Shown here: piece by piece, positions 1 through 6,725 of the stretch | How positions within the stretch are numbered: position 1 is the stretch's first letter | Layout: every line of letters starts with the position of its first letter | From: Chitinivibrionales bacterium | Lineage (GTDB): Bacteria > Fibrobacterota > Chitinivibrionia > Chitinivibrionales > WJMI01 | Length of the DNA stretch: 8,026 bases | Direction: 5' to 3' | Assembly (NCBI GenBank): GCA_014729595.1 | Contig: WJJU01000141.1 | Coordinates: 1-8,026 of the forward strand | Notes under the pieces: generated by a model | Told to the model about the DNA's origin: nothing | The model's database searches: none | What the model saw: only the letters and a program-made list of their open reading frames with translations | Translations under genes and position numbers: made by a program

Positions 1-193
1 AAAACCCTTCTCTTCCTTGGTCCGTCTTCAAGCCACTTCCCACACTTTTTGCGCATGGGGTCACGGGAGGGTATCAAAATCCTCTAATCGCGACCCCTTG
101 CTGTTTTATAGGCGAATTTTCCTCATTCGAATCAGTTCGGGACCGGTTAGTGCCCAATGAACGGGGCGGTGAGCCGATATCGGTGATCCGTCA

Positions 194-242
194 TGCGATT
201 CACAATCGTGTTGAATGACTTTCAACAAAAATGCGAATCGCA
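194..242. repeat. Nested inverted repeat downstream of the peptidase gene
   Basis: The outer arms TGCGATTC (194-201) and GAATCGCA (235-242) are perfect 8-bp complements. Inside them, GTTGAA (210-215) and TTCAAC (221-226) form a second stem with a 5-nt loop. The two stems are separated by 8 nt on each side, so the cruciform would have a symmetric internal loop. The element starts about 50 nt past the stop codon of the minus-strand peptidase. It could be a 3'-end RNA structure or a protein-binding dyad. The pairing is seen directly; any function is inference. Confidence 0.5.
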
Positions 243-245
243 CTT
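227..245 (-). terminator. Possible intrinsic terminator of the M16C peptidase gene
   Basis: Read on the minus strand, a short stem TGCG-ATT-CGCA is followed at once by five T residues (complement of 231-227). Three further A-U or G-U pairs could extend it, using part of the T tract. It sits about 50 nt after the peptidase stop codon, where a terminator would be expected. The GC-rich core is only 4 bp, and it competes with the larger nested repeat over the same bases, so this is a weak call. Confidence 0.3.
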
Positions 246-294
246 ACGCTAAATCGAACGCGGCGGGGATCGCCTTGACGGCTGTCGCCGTGAC

Positions 295-3228
295 TTACAA
301 TAGATTCTCGCGTTTCATAGTGTACCCTCCTTGGACCGCCTGACTCAGTGAGGATTCACTGCCGAGGACCGTCACCGATGACCGGGTTTCATCAAGAATC
401 CTCTGAGCCATAGGCGCCAAGTCTTTTGAAGTGGCTCCCAGAATCGCTTCACGAAGCCGTTGACGGCGTTCCCACGTATGCCCCGCCATCAGGGCCGTTG
501 TCTCTCCGAAACCTTTGCCGTGAGGGCTCGACGGGGCATCGATACGCCCGACGGCACCGACGACACTCTGCGCGACGTCGTCTTCGGGCAAACCGGTCGC
601 GATTTTTTTCAGGCCATTTACGAAATGATCCAAGGTTGCCGTAAGGTATGGATCGCGATATGAAGCGCACGAAAAAACCGGGTGAGATCCCGAAAATGCC
701 GCCATTCCTCCGTAGGCTCCTCCTTCGACGCGGATCTTATCCCAGAGGTACCCCGTAGAGAGATTGCGTGCCATCAGATGGTACAGTCCCGCTCCGTGTG
801 GTTCCGGGGTATCCAATTTCCATGACCGGGCTACATAGTTAACCGATGAACTGATCTCTATGCCCACCGGTTCACCCTCTGCATTCGGTGAGAATCCAAT
901 ATTCGCTTGGTTGCGTGATTGGATCGGCAGTACATCCAGAAATTCTTCGAGTGAGGGTTGGACCTTGTCGGCATTGTCGTAGGTCATCGAAAGCACTGTT
1001 CCCGCCTTGTTCACCACAAGCGCGTGAACTTGTCTGAGAGACTCGATTACCGCTTTCATCTCATTCGCCTTGGCCAGTTTGTCCAGAAAACGAAGCTGAG
1101 TGATTCCGCCGAGTAATTCGGATATGTGGCGTGACGGACAGAGCCGCGAAGCGGCATGGCCTATGGCAAAACGGTGGCCCCCGTGAAGTACCGATGCATA
1201 TAGGCTGTTGCGCATTTCCAATAGCAGATCGCGAACGAGCTTCGCATCATCCAGCCGCGGTTCCAGGAATAGATCGCGAAATATTGCAAGCATCTCATCA
1301 AAGCGCTCGGGCAAGGCTTTGCCGTGAAAAAAGCCCATGGTCAAGAGATTATCGGTCGTGCCGGCACGTGTTATGCAAAAGTCGGAGTTGCCGATGCCGC
1401 CGGTATTCAGAGATATTCTTTTGGACATCTGTTGATCATCGAACCGCGCGGCCCCGCATCGGGTCAGAAGTTCCGAGTAGAGCGGATAATACTGAAGAAG
1501 CTCGGGGGAGAGAACCGAAATGTCGAATCCAATATCGCAATAGACAATGCCCGAAGTGAACAAAGGGTGAACATAGACCGGTACGTCAGCAATCGTACGT
1601 TGCGAGGAAGGGACCTTCTCGGTTTCGGGGGGAAGGTCTTTTCGGCTTAGCTTGGGGATGGTCGCCAATGCTTCGGGAGGCGGAGGCGCCGCTTGTGCTT
1701 CAAGCAGTTTTCGGGTAAGCTCGTAGCACTCATTCCTTTGGGCGTCACCAAATGAAGCGGTAAGCTGTTTTGCATGTTCACGGGTCTGCTCGCCAAGTTT
1801 TTCGCCCATCGCCGCCGACGCGGTGACCGTTGAGACAAGGCAGTGATTGTTGTCGAGGAACATCTCACGCATTTTTTGTACGAAAAAAGCCGTGCCCTTA
1901 CTCTTGTGATCCTTCAGCGCATTGAGCGGAGCCTCGAATTTGAGGTGTGCAAGCGGATCTCCATCGTAAATCCAGGAACGAAAACAGCGATCGGCCAGCA
2001 TAAGGTTGTAGGGGAAATGCGAAGAATCGGTGATCTCACGAAGTGCAAATTCGAGTTGCCGGATGGCGCCCTCCAGCAGATCTTCGTCAAGGCCGTTTTC
2101 CACTTCTTTGCGAATAGTGTCGAAAACCAGATCGCGTATGCGGTCCGTGTGCTCCGCCCGGGTTTTTCGAAGTCCCGCCGCAAACATGGTCTGAACAAGA
2201 TCGGGTTCGAGCCCACTCATATCATCCAGATCCTCACCAAGTCCGGAATCGATAAGGGCGCGGCGCAACGGGGAGCCCTGAGTGCCGATCAGATAACGCG
2301 AGAATATACCGCCAAGCAAAGTGGACAGCGGTTCCGTGGCCTTATCGAGTATCCAACATATCAAAACGCTAGCGGTGCCGTCATCATCTTTCGAAGAGGG
2401 CGCCTGAATTTCGATCTTTCGGGGCTCTCGCCATTGCGGTTGGGCGGCGATGGAAGAATTGACCGGCCGGCGTTCGTAGGCGCCGAGGTAATTGTTCTGA
2501 AGAAAAGAGAGGGTCTTTTCGGTGGGAATGTTACCGTAAAGGAATATGTACGAATTCGAGGGATGATAAAATGTATTGTGGAACGCGACAAACTGTTCGT
2601 AAGTAAGGTCGGTAATATGCTCGGGTTCGCCGCCGCTTTCGTAGAAATAGGTTGTGTCGGGATAGAGCGCGGACAGTGTTTTGCGCGACAGATGGCTTCT
2701 AAAATCGGAGAACACACCTTTCATTTCGTTGTAGACGATTCCCTTGATACTTATTTCGTCCTGAGGATTCTGCAGATCGTAATGCCAACCTTCTTGATAA
2801 AATGTCTCGGGATTTAAAAGTGGATGAAAAACTGCGTCGCAGTACACACTAACCAGATTTAAGTAGTCCTTTTCGACTTTGCTCGATACCGGGTAAACCG
2901 TCTTATCGGGATACGTTAGCGCGTTAAGGAATGTCTGGAGCGAGCCTTTGAGCATTTCTTTGAAAGGATCTTTGAGGGGGTACTTCTTGGAGCCGGACAA
3001 CACGGAGTGCTCCAAGATATGCGGAACGCCGGTGTTATTATAAATAGGCGTGCGGAAGGCGATGCAGAAAAGATTATTCGGGTCTTCGTTGAAGAGGTGG
3101 AGAACCCGGGCGTTGGTCTTTTCATGAACTAATTCCGCTGCTTCCGACCGCAATTCAGGTATGTTTTCGGCGCGTGTGAGTCGAAAACCGTGAACCGATA
3201 CCCCTGGCTTAAGATTCTGTGACGGCAT
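295..3228 (-). CDS. PreP-like M16C family zinc metallopeptidase (presequence protease homologue)
   Basis: This is a 977-residue two-lobed pitrilysin-type peptidase of the PreP (M16C) group, which degrades short unstructured peptides inside a closed chamber. The inverted zinc motif HxxEH is H70-I-L-E73-H74, and the distal zinc ligand is probably E168 in YNEMKG, about 95 residues on, as usual for PreP. The C-terminal lobe has the substrate-binding pair R833 and Y839 in RVEGGAYGG, with the six-residue spacing of PreP. A Pro-rich stretch near 525-545 probably begins the linker between the halves. The length matches the family, so the gene looks intact. The frame stays open to a TTG at 3273, but the ATG at 3228 is preferred: it has AAGGGAG 4 nt upstream, whereas the TTG lies inside an inverted repeat. 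No signal peptide is apparent, so a cytoplasmic location is inferred. It is transcribed divergently from lysS. Confidence 0.95.
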   Translation of the reverse strand: MPSQNLKPGVSVHGFRLTRAENIPELRSEAAELVHEKTNARVLHLFNEDPNNLFCIAFRTPIYNNTGVPHILEHSVLSGSKKYPLKDPFKEMLKGSLQTFLNALTYPDKTVYPVSSKVEKDYLNLVSVYCDAVFHPLLNPETFYQEGWHYDLQNPQDEISIKGIVYNEMKGVFSDFRSHLSRKTLSALYPDTTYFYESGGEPEHITDLTYEQFVAFHNTFYHPSNSYIFLYGNIPTEKTLSFLQNNYLGAYERRPVNSSIAAQPQWREPRKIEIQAPSSKDDDGTASVLICWILDKATEPLSTLLGGIFSRYLIGTQGSPLRRALIDSGLGEDLDDMSGLEPDLVQTMFAAGLRKTRAEHTDRIRDLVFDTIRKEVENGLDEDLLEGAIRQLEFALREITDSSHFPYNLMLADRCFRSWIYDGDPLAHLKFEAPLNALKDHKSKGTAFFVQKMREMFLDNNHCLVSTVTASAAMGEKLGEQTREHAKQLTASFGDAQRNECYELTRKLLEAQAAPPPPEALATIPKLSRKDLPPETEKVPSSQRTIADVPVYVHPLFTSGIVYCDIGFDISVLSPELLQYYPLYSELLTRCGAARFDDQQMSKRISLNTGGIGNSDFCITRAGTTDNLLTMGFFHGKALPERFDEMLAIFRDLFLEPRLDDAKLVRDLLLEMRNSLYASVLHGGHRFAIGHAASRLCPSRHISELLGGITQLRFLDKLAKANEMKAVIESLRQVHALVVNKAGTVLSMTYDNADKVQPSLEEFLDVLPIQSRNQANIGFSPNAEGEPVGIEISSSVNYVARSWKLDTPEPHGAGLYHLMARNLSTGYLWDKIRVEGGAYGGMAAFSGSHPVFSCASYRDPYLTATLDHFVNGLKKIATGLPEDDVAQSVVGAVGRIDAPSSPHGKGFGETTALMAGHTWERRQRLREAILGATSKDLAPMAQRILDETRSSVTVLGSESSLSQAVQGGYTMKRENLL

Positions 3229-3264
3229 GGTGCTCCCTTCAGTGACGTACTGCGTAGAGACGGC

Positions 3265-3285
3265 GATGCTCAACTATTGAGCATC
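3265..3285. repeat. Perfect 9-bp inverted repeat ahead of the peptidase gene
   Basis: The arms GATGCTCAA (3265-3273) and TTGAGCATC (3277-3285) are exactly complementary around a 3-nt centre, CTA. The element lies 37 nt upstream of the peptidase ATG, inside its probable 5' leader, and just after the stop codon of the small upstream ORF. Read on the plus strand, a T-rich tract follows (ATTTCATTTTTC), which looks terminator-like, but no plus-strand gene ends here. A repressor operator or an RNA hairpin in the peptidase leader are the likelier readings. The symmetry is certain; the role is not. Confidence 0.55.
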
Positions 3286-3288
3286 ATT

Positions 3289-3525
3289 TCATTTTTCTTC
3301 CGTTGTCTTACCCTTTTTTCGCTTCCATTCCACCAACTCAGGATAAAGCGGTGGGGGTTGATACACTACTCTCCCGCTACTTACATAATACATGAATTGT
3401 ATTTGTTCAGCGGAAAATCTTCCGCTCAATGCGGTCGCCGGGGCATTCGAAGTACCCGCCGCGGTAACGGCGCAGTCGGCGTAACCGGCGAACCGGTAAT
3501 ACTTGAAATGGGCGGTTCGTCGCAT
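3289..3525 (-). CDS. Possible small hypothetical protein upstream of the peptidase gene
   Basis: This 78-residue ORF starts at an ATG with GGAG 10 nt upstream and ends 60 nt before the peptidase ATG, so the two could be co-transcribed. A promoter-like pair (TTGTCA, 17 nt, TATTTT) lies 27 nt before the ATG. The N-terminal half is Ala/Gly-rich (a segment such as TAAGTSNAPATA). The C-terminal half reads more like a real protein, with VVYQPPPLYPELVEWK followed by a basic Lys-rich tail. The YPEL segment faintly recalls the start of TonB C-terminal domains, but nothing TonB-like follows. No signal peptide, membrane segment or known family is recognised. Other frames are also open across this stretch, so it could be a chance ORF or a gene remnant. 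Confidence 0.3.
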   Translation of the reverse strand: MRRTAHFKYYRFAGYADCAVTAAGTSNAPATALSGRFSAEQIQFMYYVSSGRVVYQPPPLYPELVEWKRKKGKTTEEK

Positions 3526-3531
3526 TATAAA
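3503..3531 (+). promoter_or_regulatory. Predicted sigma-70-type promoter toward lysS
   Basis: TTGAAA (3503-3508) and TATAAA (3526-3531) each match 5 of 6 consensus positions and are separated by exactly 17 nt. Transcription would start near 3538, giving a leader of about 400 nt before lysS, or a separate small RNA. It is the best plus-strand promoter match seen between the peptidase gene and lysS. It overlaps the start of the doubtful minus-strand ORF. Confidence 0.45.
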
Positions 3532-3552
3532 CAGACTCCGTGTAACGACGGG

Positions 3553-3581
3553 AAAATAGGTGATTCCCCGGCCGTTGACAA
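3553..3581 (-). promoter_or_regulatory. Predicted sigma-70-type promoter toward the peptidase gene
   Basis: On the minus strand, TTGTCA (3581-3576, 5 of 6 matches) and TATTTT (3558-3553, 4 of 6) are spaced by 17 nt. Transcription would start near 3546, just ahead of the Shine-Dalgarno sequence and ATG of the small ORF at 3525, and continue into the peptidase gene. It does not overlap the plus-strand promoter prediction; the two would give transcripts that overlap at their 5' ends. Confidence 0.35.
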
Positions 3582-3701
3582 ATGGAGTGCGTGTTCGCGT
3601 TCTTCTATATGGTTCGCACCGTGAACCGGCGGGAAACCAGCCATCGGATTATTGGGATTTGAAATCTTGGATGCGAATTTGGAGTGTGTAATTAAGACGG
3701 A

Positions 3702-3764
3702 GGAGCGATGCTCCATGGACCTTACGCCGTACCGGCGTAGCCCTGTGAAAGCGGTAGCTCTCAC
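3702..3764. repeat. Cluster of three adjacent short-loop hairpins
   Basis: Three inverted repeats follow one another with 5-8 nt between them. Stem 1 is GGAGC (3702-3706)/GCTCC (3710-3714) with loop GAT. Stem 2 is TACGCCG (3723-3729)/CGGCGTA (3733-3739) with loop TAC, a perfect 7-bp stem. Stem 3 is GTGAAAGC (3745-3752)/GCTCTCAC (3757-3764) with loop GGTA and one mismatch. Loops of 3-4 nt and near-perfect pairing three times in 63 nt look non-random. Possibilities are a structured RNA leader or a REP-like palindromic element. No second copy was noticed in the window. Confidence 0.5.
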
Positions 3765-3927
3765 GGACTTGGTGACAATGCTTTCTTTCACTCTTTCTTC
3801 GCACATCGTCCGGAGTGCTGGTGACCCCCAATCCCCCCGCTCTCATCGGTCTTCCAACGCCAACCTCGCCCAAAGAAGTATTTTTGCTGCTCTGTAGTTT
3901 TTTATTAACACATTGGCTTTGCCGATT

Positions 3928-3935
3928 GAGGGTGG
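3928..3935 (+). promoter_or_regulatory. lysS ribosome binding site, partly inside a small hairpin
   Basis: GAGGGTGG lies 9 nt before the lysS ATG and fixes the start. Its 3' end belongs to a 5-bp hairpin, TGGTT (3933-3937)/AACCA (3941-3945) with loop TCG, whose last base is the A of the start codon. Folding would partly cover both the ribosome binding site and the start. Confidence 0.5.
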
Positions 3936-3944
3936 TTTCGAACC

Positions 3945-5435
3945 ATGGCGGAACAAGAATCGCATGCTTTTGAGGAACGCAATGAGCAGATGGAGGTGCG
4001 TCGGGCGAAGATCGAAACGATTCGCGAGGTGGGGGAAGCACCGTATGCGGAGCGTTTCGAGCGCACGCATACGTTGGGTGACGCCGCTGGATTGGCGGAC
4101 GGCGAGGAAGGCGTTCGCGTGGCCGGGCGGGTAGTTGCCGTTCGGTATTTCGGTAAGTTGGCTTTTGGTCATCTGCATGATTTTTCGGGTGGAATACAGT
4201 TTTCGCTTCAAAAAAAACAACTGGGAGAGCGTTTCGCTCAGTTCAAAAAATTGGTGGATGTTGGCGATTTTGTGGGTATCGAGGGGACGATCATAACCAC
4301 CAAAACGGGTGAGAAGACGGTAGATGTAAAAAGCTGGACATTTTTATCCAAGGCCCTGAGACCGTTACCCGAGAAGTTCCATGGACTTACCGACCCCGAG
4401 CTTCGCCTCCGTCGGCGCTATTTGGACCTTATTATTTCTCCGGAGGTAATGGAGCGATTCAAGAAAAGGGCGGCGATAATCAGAGCGATACGCGATATCT
4501 TGGATTCTCGCGGATTTATGGAGATCGATACCCCCGTACTGACCAACAAGGCCAGTGGCGCGCTTGCGCGACCCTTTATCACCCACAACAATGCATTGGA
4601 TATCGACGTATACTTGCGGATAGCTCCGGAAACTTACCTTAAGCGGGCGGTTGCCGGCGGATACGAAAAAGTGTACGAATTTGCCCGTTCATTCCGCAAC
4701 GAGGGGGTCGATGCTTCGCATTTACCGGATTTTACCTTGTTGGAGTATTATGTTGCTTATTGGAACTATGAAGACAATATGAATTTCACCGAAGAGTTAT
4801 TCAAAGAACTCTTGCGGCGGGTGAACGGCTCACTCGATTTGACATATCAGGGCACAAAAATCTCATTTGAAGGGGAATGGCCGCGCGTATCGTTTCGGGA
4901 TCTCATCTTGCGGGATTGTGGTATCGATATAAACGAATACGACACAAAAGAGGGGCTTTGGGCCGCCGTTTCCGAACGAGGAATCACCCTTGACGACGGC
5001 ATTGATGTGCGGAAAGCCGGTCGAGGGACTTTGATCGACATGCTCTACAAAAAGGTCTCGCGACCTAAGATCGTGGATCCCATGTTCATTACGCGGCATC
5101 CGATTGACCTTTCGCCTTTGGCTCGCCGTAATGATGAGGATCCTATGGTTGTGGATCGGTTCCAGTTGGTAGTCAACGGGTGGGAGATTGTTAACGCTTA
5201 TTCGGAGCTTGTTGACCCGGTCGATCAGGCGGAGCGCTTTCGTGAACAGGCGGAGGCGCGGGCAAAAGGTGACACTGAGGCGATGGACGTCGATAACGAT
5301 TTTGTGCTTTGTATGGAGTACGGGATGCCGCCGATGTCGGGATGGGGCATGGGAATCGATCGAGTAGTCGCCTTACTGACCGATGCAACGACTCTTCGAG
5401 ACGTAGTTTTGTTTCCGTTGTTGAGGCCCGAATAG
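3945..5435 (+). CDS. lysS: Class II lysyl-tRNA synthetase
   Basis: This 496-residue enzyme charges tRNA-Lys with lysine using ATP in the cytoplasm. An N-terminal OB-fold anticodon-binding domain spans about 57-137, followed by the linker KALRPLPEKFHGLTD (136-150). The catalytic core has the motif 1 region around FMEIDTPVLT (191-200), the lysine-pocket segment RIAPETYLKR (225-234), motif 2 with FRNEG and FTLLEYY (250-269), and motif 3 GWGMGIDRVVALL (466-478) with its ATP-binding arginine R473. Length is typical. The ATG at 3945 follows GAGGGTGG at 9 nt, and no in-frame upstream alternative looks better. Several motifs deviate from the E. coli pattern: SHLPDFT in the motif 2 loop, NAYSEL where NGFSEL is usual, and GWGMGIDR where GLGIGIDR is usual. 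The fold signature is otherwise complete. It heads a tight plus-strand gene series. Confidence 0.97.
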   Translation: MAEQESHAFEERNEQMEVRRAKIETIREVGEAPYAERFERTHTLGDAAGLADGEEGVRVAGRVVAVRYFGKLAFGHLHDFSGGIQFSLQKKQLGERFAQFKKLVDVGDFVGIEGTIITTKTGEKTVDVKSWTFLSKALRPLPEKFHGLTDPELRLRRRYLDLIISPEVMERFKKRAAIIRAIRDILDSRGFMEIDTPVLTNKASGALARPFITHNNALDIDVYLRIAPETYLKRAVAGGYEKVYEFARSFRNEGVDASHLPDFTLLEYYVAYWNYEDNMNFTEELFKELLRRVNGSLDLTYQGTKISFEGEWPRVSFRDLILRDCGIDINEYDTKEGLWAAVSERGITLDDGIDVRKAGRGTLIDMLYKKVSRPKIVDPMFITRHPIDLSPLARRNDEDPMVVDRFQLVVNGWEIVNAYSELVDPVDQAERFREQAEARAKGDTEAMDVDNDFVLCMEYGMPPMSGWGMGIDRVVALLTDATTLRDVVLFPLLRPE

Positions 5436-5492
5436 GTGTCCTGAACACCCGGTTTCGGCAACCCATTATCACCAAGGGATAGCATAGACTCC

Positions 5493-6725
5493 ATGGAATG
5501 GTTTATTGCACTGCGTTATTTGCGGGGAAAGCGCAAGATCGGCTTTATCTCGCTTATTACTTACATATCTGCGGCGGGCGTCTTTTTAGGCACGATGGTG
5601 CTGGTTGTGGCACTGGCGATTGCCAATGGTTTTGAGAAAGAGGTTCGGGACAGGATTGTTGGAACCTTGGCTCACGCCAAGATTCTCCAGTACCACAGCC
5701 GTCCTATTCATAACCCCGACTCGCTTCGTGAACAGATCCTTATGCATCCCAAGGTGGTGGGTGCGGCACCGTACATAATGGGCAAGGGCGGTGTTGAGCA
5801 CGAAAACATACAAGAAGGCGTAATGATCATGGGCGTGGACCAGCAGCTTGAGCCCACGGTAACCGATATTGCCAATTCAATAAAATATGGCGAATTTGTG
5901 GTCGATTCCACGAAGGCCCGTGACGGTGATGAATTGCCGGGGGTTATAGTTGGGCTTGGTTTGGCGGACAAGCTGGGGGTTCGTCCCGGTCGAGAGTTGG
6001 TGTTGATTGGCTTTGCGGTGGATGAAGACGCGATTGATCCGGCACCGATGATGATGCGGTTTGTGGTGACCGGGATTTTTGAAACCGGTATGTATGAATA
6101 TGATCTCAATCTTGTCTACATCGGGGTGGAATCGGCGCGCCGTCTGCTTATGGTCGACGGCGTTGAGGGGATTCAAATCAAAACGACTGAGTTGTTTCAG
6201 GCCGACCGTATAGCCCAAGAGGTCAAAGAAATTATCGGCGGCTATCCTTATCGGGCCGTTGATTGGAAGTCGCAGAATCGATCGCTTTTTCAGTGGATGA
6301 AGCTGGAGAAGCTGGTAATATTCATTGTCATTTCATTGATCATCATTGTGGCGGCGTTCAATATTATTTCGTCGTTGATCATGATGATTCTTGAAAAGCG
6401 GAGAGAGATCGGCATTCTCATGGGAATGGGGGCAACTTCGCGATCCATCATGAAGGTATTTGTGCTCAACGGTGCGGTCATTGGGTTTATGGGTTCGACC
6501 TTGGGGGCGTTGCTGGGAGTTGCGCTCTGTTTCGTTCAATACCGCTGGAGATTGATTCCTCTTCCAGGGGATATATATTTTATAGATACGCTTCCGGTTC
6601 TGATTATGCCGTTCGACGTAGTCGCCGTGTATGTTGCGGCCAACATTATCTGCTTGCTTGCGGCGGTCTACCCTGCTTGGCAAGCGTCACGGATGCTTCC
6701 CGCCGAATCGATTCGCTACGAGTAA
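5493..6725 (+). CDS. LolC/LolE-family lipoprotein-releasing ABC transporter permease
   Basis: This 410-residue inner-membrane subunit works with LolD to extract mature lipoproteins from the inner membrane and pass them to the periplasmic carrier LolA. It has the MacB/FtsX-like layout: one N-terminal transmembrane helix (about 17-45), a large periplasmic domain (about 46-270), then three helices (about 272-299, 322-348, 374-396). The start MEWFIALRYLRGK and the cytoplasmic segment EKRREIGILMGMGA (301-314), which contacts the ATPase, are typical. Residues about 174-190 (a Pro-containing loop) sit where LolC carries its LolA-binding hook, but this is a positional guess. The ATG follows AAGGGA at a rather long 13 nt. 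Only one permease is next to lolD, so it may form a homodimer (LolF-type) or pair with a distant paralogue. LolC, LolE and LolF cannot be told apart by eye. Confidence 0.9.
   Translation: MEWFIALRYLRGKRKIGFISLITYISAAGVFLGTMVLVVALAIANGFEKEVRDRIVGTLAHAKILQYHSRPIHNPDSLREQILMHPKVVGAAPYIMGKGGVEHENIQEGVMIMGVDQQLEPTVTDIANSIKYGEFVVDSTKARDGDELPGVIVGLGLADKLGVRPGRELVLIGFAVDEDAIDPAPMMMRFVVTGIFETGMYEYDLNLVYIGVESARRLLMVDGVEGIQIKTTELFQADRIAQEVKEIIGGYPYRAVDWKSQNRSLFQWMKLEKLVIFIVISLIIIVAAFNIISSLIMMILEKRREIGILMGMGATSRSIMKVFVLNGAVIGFMGSTLGALLGVALCFVQYRWRLIPLPGDIYFIDTLPVLIMPFDVVAVYVAANIICLLAAVYPAWQASRMLPAESIRYE

Larger units (their letters stand above)
1..294. other. Intergenic region at left edge, no supported gene
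   Basis: No reading frame here has both a ribosome binding site and protein-like composition. The stretch lies 3' of the M16C peptidase gene and is rich in inverted repeats: an imperfect stem at 57-97 (arms GGGGTC and GACCCC), the palindrome CCGATATCGG at 174-183, nested arms at 194-242, and a 5-bp stem at 278-291 next to the peptidase stop codon. A minus-strand ATG at 54-56 is open to the left edge for 18 codons but has no Shine-Dalgarno sequence, so it is not called. Confidence 0.6.
3526..3944 (+). other. Long structured intergenic/leader region upstream of lysS
   Basis: This 419-nt stretch holds no confidently identified gene. It contains several potential stem-loops: GGGAA/TTCCC (3550-3568), GGTTC/GAACC (3611-3627), and three consecutive hairpins at 3702-3764. 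A weak stem followed by a run of T residues lies at 3886-3903. The conserved elements of T-box leaders, RNase P RNA, tmRNA, SRP RNA and tRNA were looked for by eye and not found. If the promoter at 3503-3531 is used, most of this stretch would be the lysS 5' leader or an independent small RNA. A 60-codon ORF (3715-3897) with a strong but hairpin-covered Shine-Dalgarno sequence also lies here. Confidence 0.45.

Noticed and set aside
1..56. Minus-strand frame from an ATG at 54-56 running off the left edge
   Set aside because: It has no Shine-Dalgarno sequence and only 18 visible codons, which is too little to support a gene.
1843..2817. A 324-codon plus-strand reading frame
   Set aside because: It lies wholly antisense to the well-supported M16C peptidase gene, has no recognisable domain, and is a by-product of that gene's codon pattern.
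3229..3273. A 15-residue N-terminal extension of the peptidase from a TTG start
   Set aside because: The TTG lies inside the perfect inverted repeat, and the downstream ATG has a good Shine-Dalgarno sequence.
3523..3528. Perfect TATAAT on the minus strand as a promoter element
   Set aside because: No acceptable -35 hexamer occurs at 16-19 nt, and it overlaps the ATG of the small ORF.
3702..3764. Hairpin cluster considered as a tRNA
   Set aside because: Loops are only 3-4 nt, and there is no 7-nt anticodon loop, TTCGA T-loop or closing acceptor stem.
3525..3806. A 93-codon minus-strand frame whose stop overlaps the ATG of the small ORF (TAATG)
   Set aside because: It runs through the tandem hairpins, shows no ribosome binding site I could support and no protein-like pattern. 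It is probably chance openness.
3541..3944. T-box riboswitch ahead of lysS
   Set aside because: The conserved T-box bulge (TGGNACCGCG type) is not present. The GGTGG before the ATG is better read as the ribosome binding site.
3649..4041. A 130-codon minus-strand frame overlapping the lysS start
   Set aside because: It overlaps lysS antisense and has no family signal.
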